From: Chloroflexota bacterium | Lineage (GTDB): Bacteria > Chloroflexota > UBA11872 | Assembly (NCBI GenBank): GCA_022825895.1 | Contig: JAJDVX010000032.1 | Location: forward strand, 1 to 64,000 | DNA: 64,000 bases | Direction of reading: 5' to 3' | Part shown: piece after piece, positions 34,902-42,567 of the stretch | Numbering within the stretch: the first letter of the stretch is position 1 | Layout of the letters: the number at the start of each line of letters is the position of its first letter | Notes under the pieces: generated by a model | The model's input: the letters and a program-made list of their open reading frames with translations, nothing else | Databases searched by the model: none | What the model was told of the DNA's origin: nothing | Position numbers and translations under genes: made by a program

Positions 34902-36425
34902 TTAGACGCGGGCGCCGAGTTCTTCGAGGCGCCGGGTGAGGTTGGTGAGGGCTTCGTTGGCGGAGAGTTCGTCGCGGATGATGCCGGCGTCGAGCTGGTT
35001 GACGAAGGCGCCCCACTGGGGTCGGTCGACGGTGACGTAGTTGGCGGACTGCATTATGTCAACGACCATCTGGGCGGCTTCGTCGCTGTAGCTGGCGAAG
35101 AGACGCTGGAGTTGGTCGGGCTCCAGGCGCTGGGCGGGGACGTTGGCGACGCGCTGGGTGTTGCGGTCGAGGGCGCGGAGGGCGTCGTAGGCGACTCTGG
35201 GTTCCTGGGTGCCGTTGCCGATGCCCATCATCATCCAGACGCTGACGGGGGCGCCGCCCGAACCGAAGCGGGGGAAGGGGTAGAGGACGTTGTCGGGGCC
35301 CGCGCTGCGGGTCATCCAGCCGAAGCTGAGACCGCCGAGGGACATGATGAGCATGGCGATGCGGCCCTGGGTGTAGCGATACCAGAGGGTGCCGCGGCTG
35401 CTCTGTGCGCTCTCGGCGAGGCCGTAGGTGGTGGCGAGGTCGTAGTAGGTCTCGGCAATGGCCTTGGCGGGGTCGGAGCGCAAGGGGGCGAAGGTGCCCT
35501 GGCTGTCGGGGAGGGCGCCTAACGCCGACTGAAGAAAGAGAAAGCTGGGCGTGTAGCTCCAGAGCTGGTCGGGGGCGCCCCACATGGGTTCGACGTTGAG
35601 GAGCAGGCCGAGGGCGTCGCTGCCGCCGGGGGCTTCAGGGTCGCCGTGCATGGCGAGGGCGGCCTCAATGAAGGCCTGGCCGTCCCAGGCGCCGCGGGGC
35701 GGGATCTGGTAGTCGGCCGCGGCGGCGACGTCGCGGTTGACGATGGTGATCCAAGGCGCGGCGGCGACTGGGAGGGCGTATTGGACGCCCTGGACCTTGC
35801 CGGTCTCAAGAATGCCGGGCCAGTAGGCGCCGGGATTGAAGGTGGAGTCGCTGGTCAGATGTTCGTCAAGGGGCAGGAGCTTGTTGCCGGCGACGAGGTT
35901 GGCGAGGTCCCACTGCTCGAGCATGACGAGGTCGGTGCGGGAGTTGCCGGAGCCGTCGTCAACGGTTGACGCGTAGTCCCAGCGGTAGCCGAAGTTGGAG
36001 GGGAGCGGGGTGCGGGAGAACTTGTAGCGGGCGTCGGTGTCCTGGCGGGCAGCGAGTTCGGCGGAGAGCAGGATGGGTTCGACGTCCCAGTTGCCGCCGG
36101 CGAAGGTGGGCAGCGCGATGGAGATGGGGCGGTTGGCGCCCGCCTGGGGGAGGCTGCCCTCGCGGCTGGGGGCACGGTCGCCGGCGGTGACGACGACGGT
36201 GGGTGGGGGCGTGGCGGCGGATTCGGCTGCTTGCGTGCCGGCGGCCTGGGTGCGTTGGGTGGACGGAAGGACGGGGGGCTGGATGGTAGGAAGTTCAGGC
36301 TCACCGCAGGCGGCGGCGAGGGCGCCGGCACCGGCAGCCACGGCCAGACCCAGGGCGCGGCGGCGGGTGAGGGCGCACGGGGCCGCGGGTGGGTGGATGG
36401 ATTCAGTTGGGTGATGCTGGGTCAA
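34902..36425 (-). CDS. ABC-type extracellular solute-binding lipoprotein (family 1), orphan
   Basis: About 507 residues. The TTG at 36425 is chosen: GGAGG lies seven bases upstream and the resulting N-terminus has TRRRALGL, a hydrophobic core and lipobox LAAAC. The longer open frame to 36653 has no such features. A Pro/Thr/Ala-rich linker is followed by a family-1 binding-protein fold (for example ISIALPTFAGGNWDVEPILL). A sugar or oligosaccharide ligand is typical for the family. No permease or ATPase gene is adjacent. Its upstream region is duplicated at 37475-37602. Confidence 0.88.
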   Translation of the reverse strand: MTQHHPTESIHPPAAPCALTRRRALGLAVAAGAGALAAACGEPELPTIQPPVLPSTQRTQAAGTQAAESAATPPPTVVVTAGDRAPSREGSLPQAGANRPISIALPTFAGGNWDVEPILLSAELAARQDTDARYKFSRTPLPSNFGYRWDYASTVDDGSGNSRTDLVMLEQWDLANLVAGNKLLPLDEHLTSDSTFNPGAYWPGILETGKVQGVQYALPVAAAPWITIVNRDVAAAADYQIPPRGAWDGQAFIEAALAMHGDPEAPGGSDALGLLLNVEPMWGAPDQLWSYTPSFLFLQSALGALPDSQGTFAPLRSDPAKAIAETYYDLATTYGLAESAQSSRGTLWYRYTQGRIAMLIMSLGGLSFGWMTRSAGPDNVLYPFPRFGSGGAPVSVWMMMGIGNGTQEPRVAYDALRALDRNTQRVANVPAQRLEPDQLQRLFASYSDEAAQMVVDIMQSANYVTVDRPQWGAFVNQLDAGIIRDELSANEALTNLTRRLEELGARV

Positions 36426-36426
36426 G

Positions 36427-36554
36427 GTGATACCTCCGCCGCCCGGTGTCCGCTGGTTGGTGGATTGGAGACGCGCTGGCCGTCGCGGTGTTGCGAGGGG
36501 CTTGGAATTGGGCGTCCCTGGCCGGCGGGTGTCGATACCACTGTATAACGCGGT
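36427..36554. repeat. 128-bp direct repeat, copy A (5' region of the solute-binding gene)
   Basis: Colinear without gaps with 37475-37602, about six mismatches in 128 bases. Copy A is the leader of the gene starting at 36425 and includes its GGAGG ribosome site and, at 36542-36547 on the minus strand, a -10-like TATACA. The about 105-nt transcribed leader this implies is conserved in copy B. Confidence 0.85.
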
Positions 36555-36677
36555 GGGGGGGTGGGTGGTGGCGGAGCTTGGGCGGGATGCTCGGAGCGTG
36601 AGGGAGATTGCCGGCAGGGACCGGAAAGGCTTCACAGCCCTAGACGCGGCCAAGGAATCCGTCCGGTCCGTCAGTAG

Positions 36678-37043
36678 CTACGCCTGCTCGGCTGCGCCGT
36701 GACGTACTCGCACGCGACTTCGGGTGACCACGATCATCTGGCCCTCGTGCATCTCGCCCGCGTAGTCGTCAAGGAGCCGACGCATGGCGGCGACGTTTTC
36801 TGCCACGGGCATGTCGGTGAAGCGAATGATGCATGGATGCCGGAGGCGGCGAACGAAGGCCAGCTCGCCGAAGTCCTTGTCCTCAGTGATGAGGATTCGT
36901 TGCTCGGCGAGTGCGAGGGCGAGCAACTCAGCGTCGGAGGCATGCGGGGCCGATTCGTTTGCTGACTGAACGTCGTGACCCAGGTCAGCGAGCGTGGTGC
37001 GCATGCTGCGAGAGGCGGCGCATGCGTCCAGGAGGAATTTCAA
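36678..37043 (-). CDS. DUF5615 PIN-like toxin
   Basis: A 121-residue PIN-like protein. Acidic residues typical of the PIN nuclease pocket are seen in KFLLDACAASR near the start and in ILITEDKDFGELAF. DUF5615 proteins pair with DUF433 antitoxins; RNase activity is presumed from the fold. It overlaps the DUF433 gene by four bases (ATGA). The pair sits in the interval bounded by the 128-bp direct repeats. Confidence 0.88.
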   Translation of the reverse strand: MKFLLDACAASRSMRTTLADLGHDVQSANESAPHASDAELLALALAEQRILITEDKDFGELAFVRRLRHPCIIRFTDMPVAENVAAMRRLLDDYAGEMHEGQMIVVTRSRVRVRHGAAEQA

Positions 37044-37294
37044 GCGTTGTGGATTGGGACGCGCTCGTGGACTTGCTCACCGGCTATGGAGCGGTGGGCA
37101 AAGAGCAGGCAGGCCTGGATGTCCTCCGCCTCCAGCACCGGGTACTCCTGGAGAATCGTTTCCGCGGTGTCACCGGCGGCCAGCATTCCGAGCACGTGCT
37201 CCACGGCGATTCGCATGTCGCGGATGATCGGCTTACCGCCGAAGACGTCAGCGCGCACGGTGATTCGCTCGAGAAGCTCGGGATGTGTGGTCAT
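37040..37294 (-). CDS. DUF433 antitoxin
   Basis: An 84-residue DUF433 protein with the family core ITVRADVFGGKPIIRDMRIA followed by VEHVLGMLAAGDTAETILQE and EAEDIQACLLFAHR. The domain has a helix-turn-helix and is thought to bind DNA and the DUF5615 toxin. It is upstream of and overlaps its toxin gene, the usual antitoxin-first order. Confidence 0.9.
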   Translation of the reverse strand: MTTHPELLERITVRADVFGGKPIIRDMRIAVEHVLGMLAAGDTAETILQEYPVLEAEDIQACLLFAHRSIAGEQVHERVPIHNA

Positions 37295-37474
37295 CGGTCT
37301 CGGTCTTCCTGGGCTGCTGCTTTCCCGCAGCCGTCTGTGCCTGTCAGCCCAAGGGTAACGGGAAGGACCGGACAGGCGTCAGGAAGCACCTGGAATCCTC
37401 GGGTAAGTACCGGACGAGCTTTCGGTTGGCGGGCGTTGGGTGGGTGGATTAAGTTGGGGGCTGCATGGTCAAGA

Positions 37475-37602
37475 GTGATACCTCCGCCGCCCGGTGTCCG
37501 CTGGTTGGTGGGTTGGAGACGCGTTGGCCGTCGCGGTGTTGCGAGGGGCTTGGGATTGCGCGTCCCTGGCCGGCGGGTGTCGATACCAATGTGTAACGCG
37601 GT
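37475..37602. repeat. 128-bp direct repeat, copy B
   Basis: Second copy of 36427-36554, same orientation, offset 1048 bp. The -10-like hexamer of copy A (TATACA) reads TACACA here and no intact coding sequence follows on the minus strand, so the promoter and gene appear dead. Confidence 0.85.
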
Positions 37603-37674
37603 AGGGGCGCGTGGGGTGGTGCGGATGCGAGGCGCGCAGTGCATTCGGCTTCACTACGATGGCACTGACCCTTG

Positions 37675-37699
37675 TGTGCGTGAGCCGGTTTCTGAGTAG
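37675..37699 (+). pseudogene. 3'-end relic of a solute-binding protein
   Basis: The codons before the TAG read CVREPVSE, matching the PYVREPVYP C-terminus of the protein ending at 39322. The match continues past the stop to about 37711 (31 of 37 bases equal between 37675-37711 and 39298-39334). The offset of 1623 bp equals the length of the intact gene frame, as expected from an old tandem duplication. Confidence 0.7.
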
Positions 37700-37717
37700 G
37701 TGGGATTGGGGAGAGCG

Positions 37718-39322
37718 GTGAGCGAGGGACGGAAGGCTGTGAAGGGACGGCGGACGGGTTTGGGGTTGCGGGTTTCGCGGCGGGGGGTGGTGAGGTTGGT
37801 GGGGCGGTTGGGAGTGGGTGTTGGCGGGGCGGTGGCGATGGGCGGGGTGGTGGCGAGTAGTCGGACGCCGATTGTGGAAGCGGCGGATCGAGCTCTGGAT
37901 CCGGAAGATGCGACGGTGGTGAACGAGCGGCGGCCGCACTCGTATCCAATCGAGGTTCGATATGCAACCGACAACTTTGCGGGTCCGCCGGGCGCCGCGA
38001 TGCTTTGGGGGCTGGATCGATTCGCCCGAGTGTTTCCGCACATCAACGTTCGCGTGGATCGGGTTGGTGCCTTTGTCCAGAGACTTCTTCGATTCCTAGG
38101 TCCCAAGCCACTGCCTCCTCCACTTACCCTTTACACAGGTGATGCTCGTCAGATTCAGACGGAACTTCGGAGTCGCGATCCGGAGCCACTGCCTCACTTG
38201 GTGTTGCTTGCCCAAGAGGACTTTCTGCGGGCTCGCAATGTTGGCGGATTGCTCGACATCAACACTCTGTTGGCCAAACTTGACTCGTACTATCCGGAGA
38301 AACACTTCTTTGTGCCCGACAGCTTTACCGATAACGGATTCGATCACTCGTTCCCACAGCGCACGGTGTTGGAGTTTGACCAGTACGTCCAGTTTGGATT
38401 GCCGTTCGAGCTGTCGATCAGCGGGTTTCTGGCCAACGCTTCGCTGGCTGAGAGCGCGGAAGTGCGACTTCCGGACAGTGAGGATTCGTGGACATGGGAC
38501 GACTGGACGGAGTGGGATGCGCGCATAACCGATCCCGAGACCGAGTCATTCGGAACCTGGGTCAGGGACGACTATGCGGGTCAGTACATGCCGCAGATGT
38601 ACACGAACGGGTTGATTAAGCCGTTCGATGACGGTCTGACGAAGACCATGTTTGATCGGTCGGAAGCCCTGGAGGCATGGATGTACCTGGTCGCCAAGGT
38701 TCACGAACGCAGGACATCCCCGACGATTCGTGAAGCCAAGGAACTGGCTGGTGAGTTCGGCAATCCATTCAACGCGGGAAAGGCCGGTTTCTGGCCTTCC
38801 GATCGAGTTGGCTCAACGGGCAGCGAGGCATCGTGGATCAAGGACCGCTTTACCTGGACGCTGTTGCCGGAGGTGACGGCGCCGGAGGGAAATCCACCGG
38901 GACACTCGTGGTCGATGCGGTCAAACCTCGTAACTGTCAGCGCGGAGCTTGAGGGGAATGTTGAAGAGACCGTACTCCTAGCCGAGTTTCTCGCCGGTGA
39001 GACATTTCAAGAGCGAGTCGCCATTGAGCGGGGGCACGTGCCTGTGCATAGGGACGTGCTGAACAACCAGGAGTCGCTTGCGCCGCCGCCGGAGGGGATG
39101 AAGTGGTTGAAGGTGTATGCGGACCGGCCGGATAACCGGAGTCCGTATCCGTTTGCGGGCTGGAATAGGTGGTGGCGGCATCACAAGGGATTGGCCTGGA
39201 AGGGGTGGTATGGGACCCAGTCGGCGGATGAGTCGCTGGCGGCGTGCCAGGCGTGGGGCGAGCGGTTTTTCTCGTCTTACGCCGGGCCGAGGCCGTATGT
39301 GCGTGAGCCGGTGTATCCGTAG
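37718..39322 (+). CDS. Exported solute-binding-like protein, orphan
   Basis: About 534 residues. The N-terminus has VSRRGVVRL plus a hydrophobic Gly/Val stretch and no lipobox cysteine, suggesting Tat export without lipid anchor. The body resembles family-1 binding proteins (SWTWDDWTEWDARITDPETE and VHERRTSPTIREAKELAGEF are typical late motifs; PEGNPPGHSWSMRSNLVTVS too). The ligand is probably a sugar or sugar-acid compound. No permease gene is near. GTG at 37718 is preferred (GGGGAG four bases upstream) over GTG at 37700. The central part has visibly lower GC than neighbours. Confidence 0.78.
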   Translation: MSEGRKAVKGRRTGLGLRVSRRGVVRLVGRLGVGVGGAVAMGGVVASSRTPIVEAADRALDPEDATVVNERRPHSYPIEVRYATDNFAGPPGAAMLWGLDRFARVFPHINVRVDRVGAFVQRLLRFLGPKPLPPPLTLYTGDARQIQTELRSRDPEPLPHLVLLAQEDFLRARNVGGLLDINTLLAKLDSYYPEKHFFVPDSFTDNGFDHSFPQRTVLEFDQYVQFGLPFELSISGFLANASLAESAEVRLPDSEDSWTWDDWTEWDARITDPETESFGTWVRDDYAGQYMPQMYTNGLIKPFDDGLTKTMFDRSEALEAWMYLVAKVHERRTSPTIREAKELAGEFGNPFNAGKAGFWPSDRVGSTGSEASWIKDRFTWTLLPEVTAPEGNPPGHSWSMRSNLVTVSAELEGNVEETVLLAEFLAGETFQERVAIERGHVPVHRDVLNNQESLAPPPEGMKWLKVYADRPDNRSPYPFAGWNRWWRHHKGLAWKGWYGTQSADESLAACQAWGERFFSSYAGPRPYVREPVYP

Positions 39323-39403
39323 GTGGAGTTGGGGGCGGCGGTGTTCCAATGGCCACGACAGACAGCCTGATCTCTTGGGACTTATCCTTGGCCGGTCCTA
39401 TAG

Positions 39404-39799
39404 TCAGCTGGCGGCAGGCTTCAAGCGTTCTTTGAACCACGCGGTAAGTTGTTCGTATCCAAAGTCTCCACGAGCCACAGCAATCACGACATCTGCCAGC
39501 GCCAAGTCCTCGACCACTAGGCGATATCCACTTCTGACTGCCAGCAATTCCACCAGGTAGACGGCCGACCGCTTGTTGCCGTCTACAAAGCCGTGATTGG
39601 TCACGATGCCGTGAACCAGAGCGGCCGCTTTTTCATGGATGGACGGGTGGTAGCCGTGATAGGGGCGGGCGATCGCAGACTCAACAGCTGGTCGGCTGAG
39701 GATTCCAGGAGCGCCACCTGCCCGTAGCGCTTCGTCATGGGCACAGACGGCGTCGGCCCAGGTGACTCGGTAGTGGCCGTCAGCGATTGGCCAGAATCT
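39404..39799 (-). pseudogene. doc: Doc/Fic-type toxin frame without canonical start codon
   Basis: The C-terminal part has the Fic-like core HGFVDGNKRSAVYLVELLAV, and reading on upstream in the same frame gives RPYHGYHPSIHEKAAALVHG and WADAVCAHDEALRAGGAPG, clearly the N-terminal half of Doc. That frame runs back to a TAG at 39800-39802 and contains no ATG, GTG or TTG until the GTG at 39604, which is too far downstream for a full toxin. Either initiation uses a rare codon, or a frameshift couples it to the overlapping antitoxin frame, or it is a decaying toxin. Active-site residues look intact. Confidence 0.75.
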
Positions 39800-39971
39800 C
39801 TATGGCTGTCCGTCGACGAACCGAGACTTCCTTGATGATCGCCTCGGATTCCTCAGAAACAGGACTTCGCGCCACTTGACGGGAGGTAGCGAGACTCGCA
39901 GCAGAACGGTTCTCGACCGAGCCGTCGGACACGGCACTGTCAGGCTTCGGACGGGTACGCTCTCTGGTCAT
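39780..39971 (-). CDS. Small putative antitoxin upstream of Doc
   Basis: A 63-residue polypeptide with a charged, probably disordered N-terminus and a helical C-terminal segment (EAIIKEVSVRRRTAIEILAN). Its TGA at 39780-39782 lies inside the Doc frame, giving a 20-base overlap typical of toxin-antitoxin pairs. I do not recognise it as Phd by sequence. The antitoxin role is inferred from size, position and overlap. Confidence 0.55.
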   Translation of the reverse strand: MTRERTRPKPDSAVSDGSVENRSAASLATSRQVARSPVSEESEAIIKEVSVRRRTAIEILANR

Positions 39972-40154
39972 CGATTCCTCCCTGGCCGGTCCATAACCCT
40001 AGTTTCTCCAGCTACAGCCGACAACCCGCGGCTTTGGCTCCATCGTTCTGCCAAGGGCTTGGCTTTGAGCCAAGCGCTGGTGCTGGCGCTGGAACACGAG
40101 CGGAGACAGCAGCCGACGGCGCGCATGAAGTTCAGGTGTCATCCCTGGTTCCGG

Positions 40155-41828
40155 TCAGGTCAGGGGCTGACGGGAATCTGGTTCGGCGGGGGATAGCCGG
40201 TCGGTTGGTGGTTTGTGGAGGATGAATCCCGGATAGCCGTTGCGGGCGATTTGGTTGCAGCGTTTGCGGTAGGGGCCGACGCCGCCGGGGTAGGGCATGA
40301 AGACGCGGGGTTTGCCGGGGATGTTGGCGCCGAGGTACCAGGAGTTGGCGAGGACGTAGAGGGTGGTGTCGGCGACCTGGTTGACGTGGGCGACCCAGGC
40401 TTCTTCGGCCTGGGGGTCGGCTTCGGCGGTTTGGATGCCGCGTTGGCGCATCCAGGTGATGAAGTCGGCGATGAAGTCGATGTGTTGCTCAATGCTGACG
40501 GGCATGTTGCTGAGGACGGAGGGGCTGCCGGGGCCGGTGATCATGAACATGTTGGGGAAGCCGGCGACCTGGAGTCCGAGGTAGGTCCTGGGGCCCTCAG
40601 CCCACTTGTCGCGCAGCGCCAGGCCGTTGCGGCCGCGGATGTCGATCTTGAAGAAGGTGCCGGTCATGGCGTCGAAGCCGGTGGCGAAGACGATGATGTC
40701 GAAGTCAAAGTCTCGCTCGGAAGTTTGGATGCCGGTGGGCGTGATCCGCCGGATGGGGGTGGAGCGCAGGTCGACGAGGTGGACGTTGTCGCGGTTGTAG
40801 GTGGCGTAGTAGTCGGTGTCTAGGAGGGCGCGCTTGGCGCCGAAGGGGTGGTCGTGGGGGAGGAGCTTGCGGCTGGTCTCGGGGTCCTTGACGATCTGGC
40901 GGATCTTGTTGCGGATGAAGTCGGCGGCGGTGTCGTTGGCGGCCTTGTCGGTCATGACGTCGGCAAATGACCGGGCAATGAAGTCGTAGCCGCCCAGGGC
41001 CCACTGCTCCTCGTAGATCCGGTTGCGCTCAGCTTCGGGGTAGTCGAGGGCCGAACGCTCGACGGGGTCGTGGGGGCCGCCGCCCTGGCTCCAGCGGGCT
41101 TTTTCGAGGATTTCCTGGTAGTTGGGCTTGACCTCTTCCTCGATGAACCGGCGGTCGGCGGAGCGGTGGCGGGCGGGCACGGTGAATTGAGGCGTGCGCT
41201 GGAAGACGGTGAGGCTTCCGGCCTGGCGGGCGATGACGGGGATGGACTGGACGCCGCTGGAGCCGGTGCCGATCACGGCGACGCGTTTGCCGCTGAAGTC
41301 GACGGGTTCGTGGGGCCAGGCGCCGGTGTGATACCAGTCGCCCTGGAAGGAGTCCAGGCCCTCGATGTGGGGAACATTGCCGGTGGAGATGCAGCCAATG
41401 CCGGTGATGAGGTATCGGGCGGTGACGCGGGCGCCCTGGTCGGTTTCAATCTCCCAGCGGTTGGTGTCTTCCTGAAACCTGGCGGCCGTGACGCGGGTGT
41501 TGAACTGGATGTTGCGTCGGAGGTCGAAGCGGTCGGCGACGTGCTCGAGGTAGGCGAGGATTTCGGGCTGCTCGGGGAACTTGCCGCTCCAGGTCCAGTC
41601 CTGGAGCAGCTCCTCCGAGAACGAGAAGCAGTAGATGTAGCTCTCGGAGTCGCAGCGGGCGCCGGGGTAGCGGTTCCAGTACCAGGTCCCGCCGACGCCG
41701 CTGCCGGTCTCGTAGACCCGGACGGAGAGGCCCATGACGTCGCGGAGCCGGTGGAGCATCCCGAGACCGGAGAAGCCGGCGCCGATGACGACGGCGTCGA
41801 AGTCAGTGCGGCTTTCCAAACCCGTCAC
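40155..41828 (-). CDS. Baeyer-Villiger-type flavin monooxygenase
   Basis: A 557-residue class B flavoprotein monooxygenase. FAD motif GAGFSG at 16-21, the GGTWYWNRYPGARCD segment of cyclohexanone-monooxygenase-type enzymes, the fingerprint FxGxxxHTxxWP at 161-172 (FQGDWYHTGAWP), and the NADPH motif GTGSSG at 187-192. It should insert oxygen next to a carbonyl using NADPH and O2. The physiological substrate is unknown. No redox partner is required and none is adjacent. Confidence 0.94.
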   Translation of the reverse strand: MTGLESRTDFDAVVIGAGFSGLGMLHRLRDVMGLSVRVYETGSGVGGTWYWNRYPGARCDSESYIYCFSFSEELLQDWTWSGKFPEQPEILAYLEHVADRFDLRRNIQFNTRVTAARFQEDTNRWEIETDQGARVTARYLITGIGCISTGNVPHIEGLDSFQGDWYHTGAWPHEPVDFSGKRVAVIGTGSSGVQSIPVIARQAGSLTVFQRTPQFTVPARHRSADRRFIEEEVKPNYQEILEKARWSQGGGPHDPVERSALDYPEAERNRIYEEQWALGGYDFIARSFADVMTDKAANDTAADFIRNKIRQIVKDPETSRKLLPHDHPFGAKRALLDTDYYATYNRDNVHLVDLRSTPIRRITPTGIQTSERDFDFDIIVFATGFDAMTGTFFKIDIRGRNGLALRDKWAEGPRTYLGLQVAGFPNMFMITGPGSPSVLSNMPVSIEQHIDFIADFITWMRQRGIQTAEADPQAEEAWVAHVNQVADTTLYVLANSWYLGANIPGKPRVFMPYPGGVGPYRKRCNQIARNGYPGFILHKPPTDRLSPAEPDSRQPLT

Positions 41829-41956
41829 CGGACGGCCGCCACAGTTGCAGGCATGTGACCGGCTCGCACGACCTGGTTCAACGCGGTCCTACTGTACGCG
41901 CAACCAGGTCTCCGAAGTGCGCGCGAGGTTGTATGCGGTGAGCGAGGGCTCTCGGT

Positions 41957-42181
41957 CTAGCGGAAGCCGCGCATCTTGTAGTTGCCGCTGGCGTCCTTTT
42001 CGGCGCCCGGGAACGAGTAGTCGTCGCGGGTCAGTTCCTGTTCGCCGCCGCAGCCGGCGAGGGTGGCAAGAGCCCCGGCGGAAACGGCGAGCAGGGCGAC
42101 GAGCCGGCGACGGGAGAGTTGGCCGGATGGGATAGGGCTGGCGTCGATGTTGGACGGTTGGCGTCGAGCGGGCACTTTCAT
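41957..42181 (-). CDS. Tiny lipoprotein, paralogue 1
   Basis: A 74-residue precursor. SRRRLVALLA plus a hydrophobic stretch and lipobox LAGC (Cys44) mark a Tat- or Sec-exported lipoprotein. The mature part is exactly 31 residues, CGGEQELTRDDYSFPGAEKD and then ASGNYKMRGFR. Paralogues at 42303-42512 and 43830-44057 share the YxFPGAxKDxxG core and the same mature length. I know no named family. It is separated from paralogue 2 by 121 bp on the same strand. Confidence 0.8.
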   Translation of the reverse strand: MKVPARRQPSNIDASPIPSGQLSRRRLVALLAVSAGALATLAGCGGEQELTRDDYSFPGAEKDASGNYKMRGFR

Positions 42182-42302
42182 TCACTCCAGAACGCGCAGG
42201 TCGCGGCGCGACGGGCGGTAGTTACCGAGCCTAGTGTATTGGCCGCAAACCGAGAAGGGGTTGGCGTTGGGATCGCTGTCAACGACTTGATATCAGCGAG
42301 AG

Positions 42303-42512
42303 CTACTGAGCGTTGCGCATCTGGTAGTTGCCGGTGCTGTCCTTCCTGGCGCCTGGGAAGTCGTAGTTGTCGCGGGTGAGTTTCTTCTCACCGCCACATC
42401 CGGCCACGGCGGCGAGGCCTCCAGCGGAGGCGGCGAGCAGGATGACGAAGCGGCGGCGGGAAATCCGGCTGTCGGCGAGTTCGAGAATTCGTGGCAGGTC
42501 GGGTGCGTTCAT
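42303..42512 (-). CDS. Tiny lipoprotein, paralogue 2
   Basis: A 69-residue precursor with ISRRRFVILLAASAG, lipobox VAGC (Cys39) and a 31-residue mature part containing LTRDNYDFPGARKD and ending GNYQMRNAQ. The frame is open to 42638, but the ATG at 42512 has GGGGAG about eight bases upstream and gives the paralogue layout. It follows the Gfo/Idh/MocA gene by 55 bp on the same strand. Confidence 0.8.
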   Translation of the reverse strand: MNAPDLPRILELADSRISRRRFVILLAASAGGLAAVAGCGGEKKLTRDNYDFPGARKDSTGNYQMRNAQ

Positions 42513-42567
42513 GGGTTTGCTCCCCTGCGTGGGTGCGGCGATGAAGCCGGCGGTCGGTGCGACAACT

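Larger units (their letters stand above)
37295..37717. other. Rearranged non-coding region with duplicated fragments
   Basis: Between the DUF433 gene and the second solute-binding protein. It holds the second 128-bp repeat (37475-37602) and a fragment of a binding-protein 3' end (37675-37699). On the minus strand below copy B, the reading frame that would correspond to the lipoprotein N-terminus stops after a few codons, so copy B no longer leads into a gene. Confidence 0.6.

Noticed and set aside
36426-36653. Upstream extension of the solute-binding-protein frame
   Set aside because: Falls in the leader repeat; the TTG at 36425 with GGAGG gives a proper lipoprotein signal.
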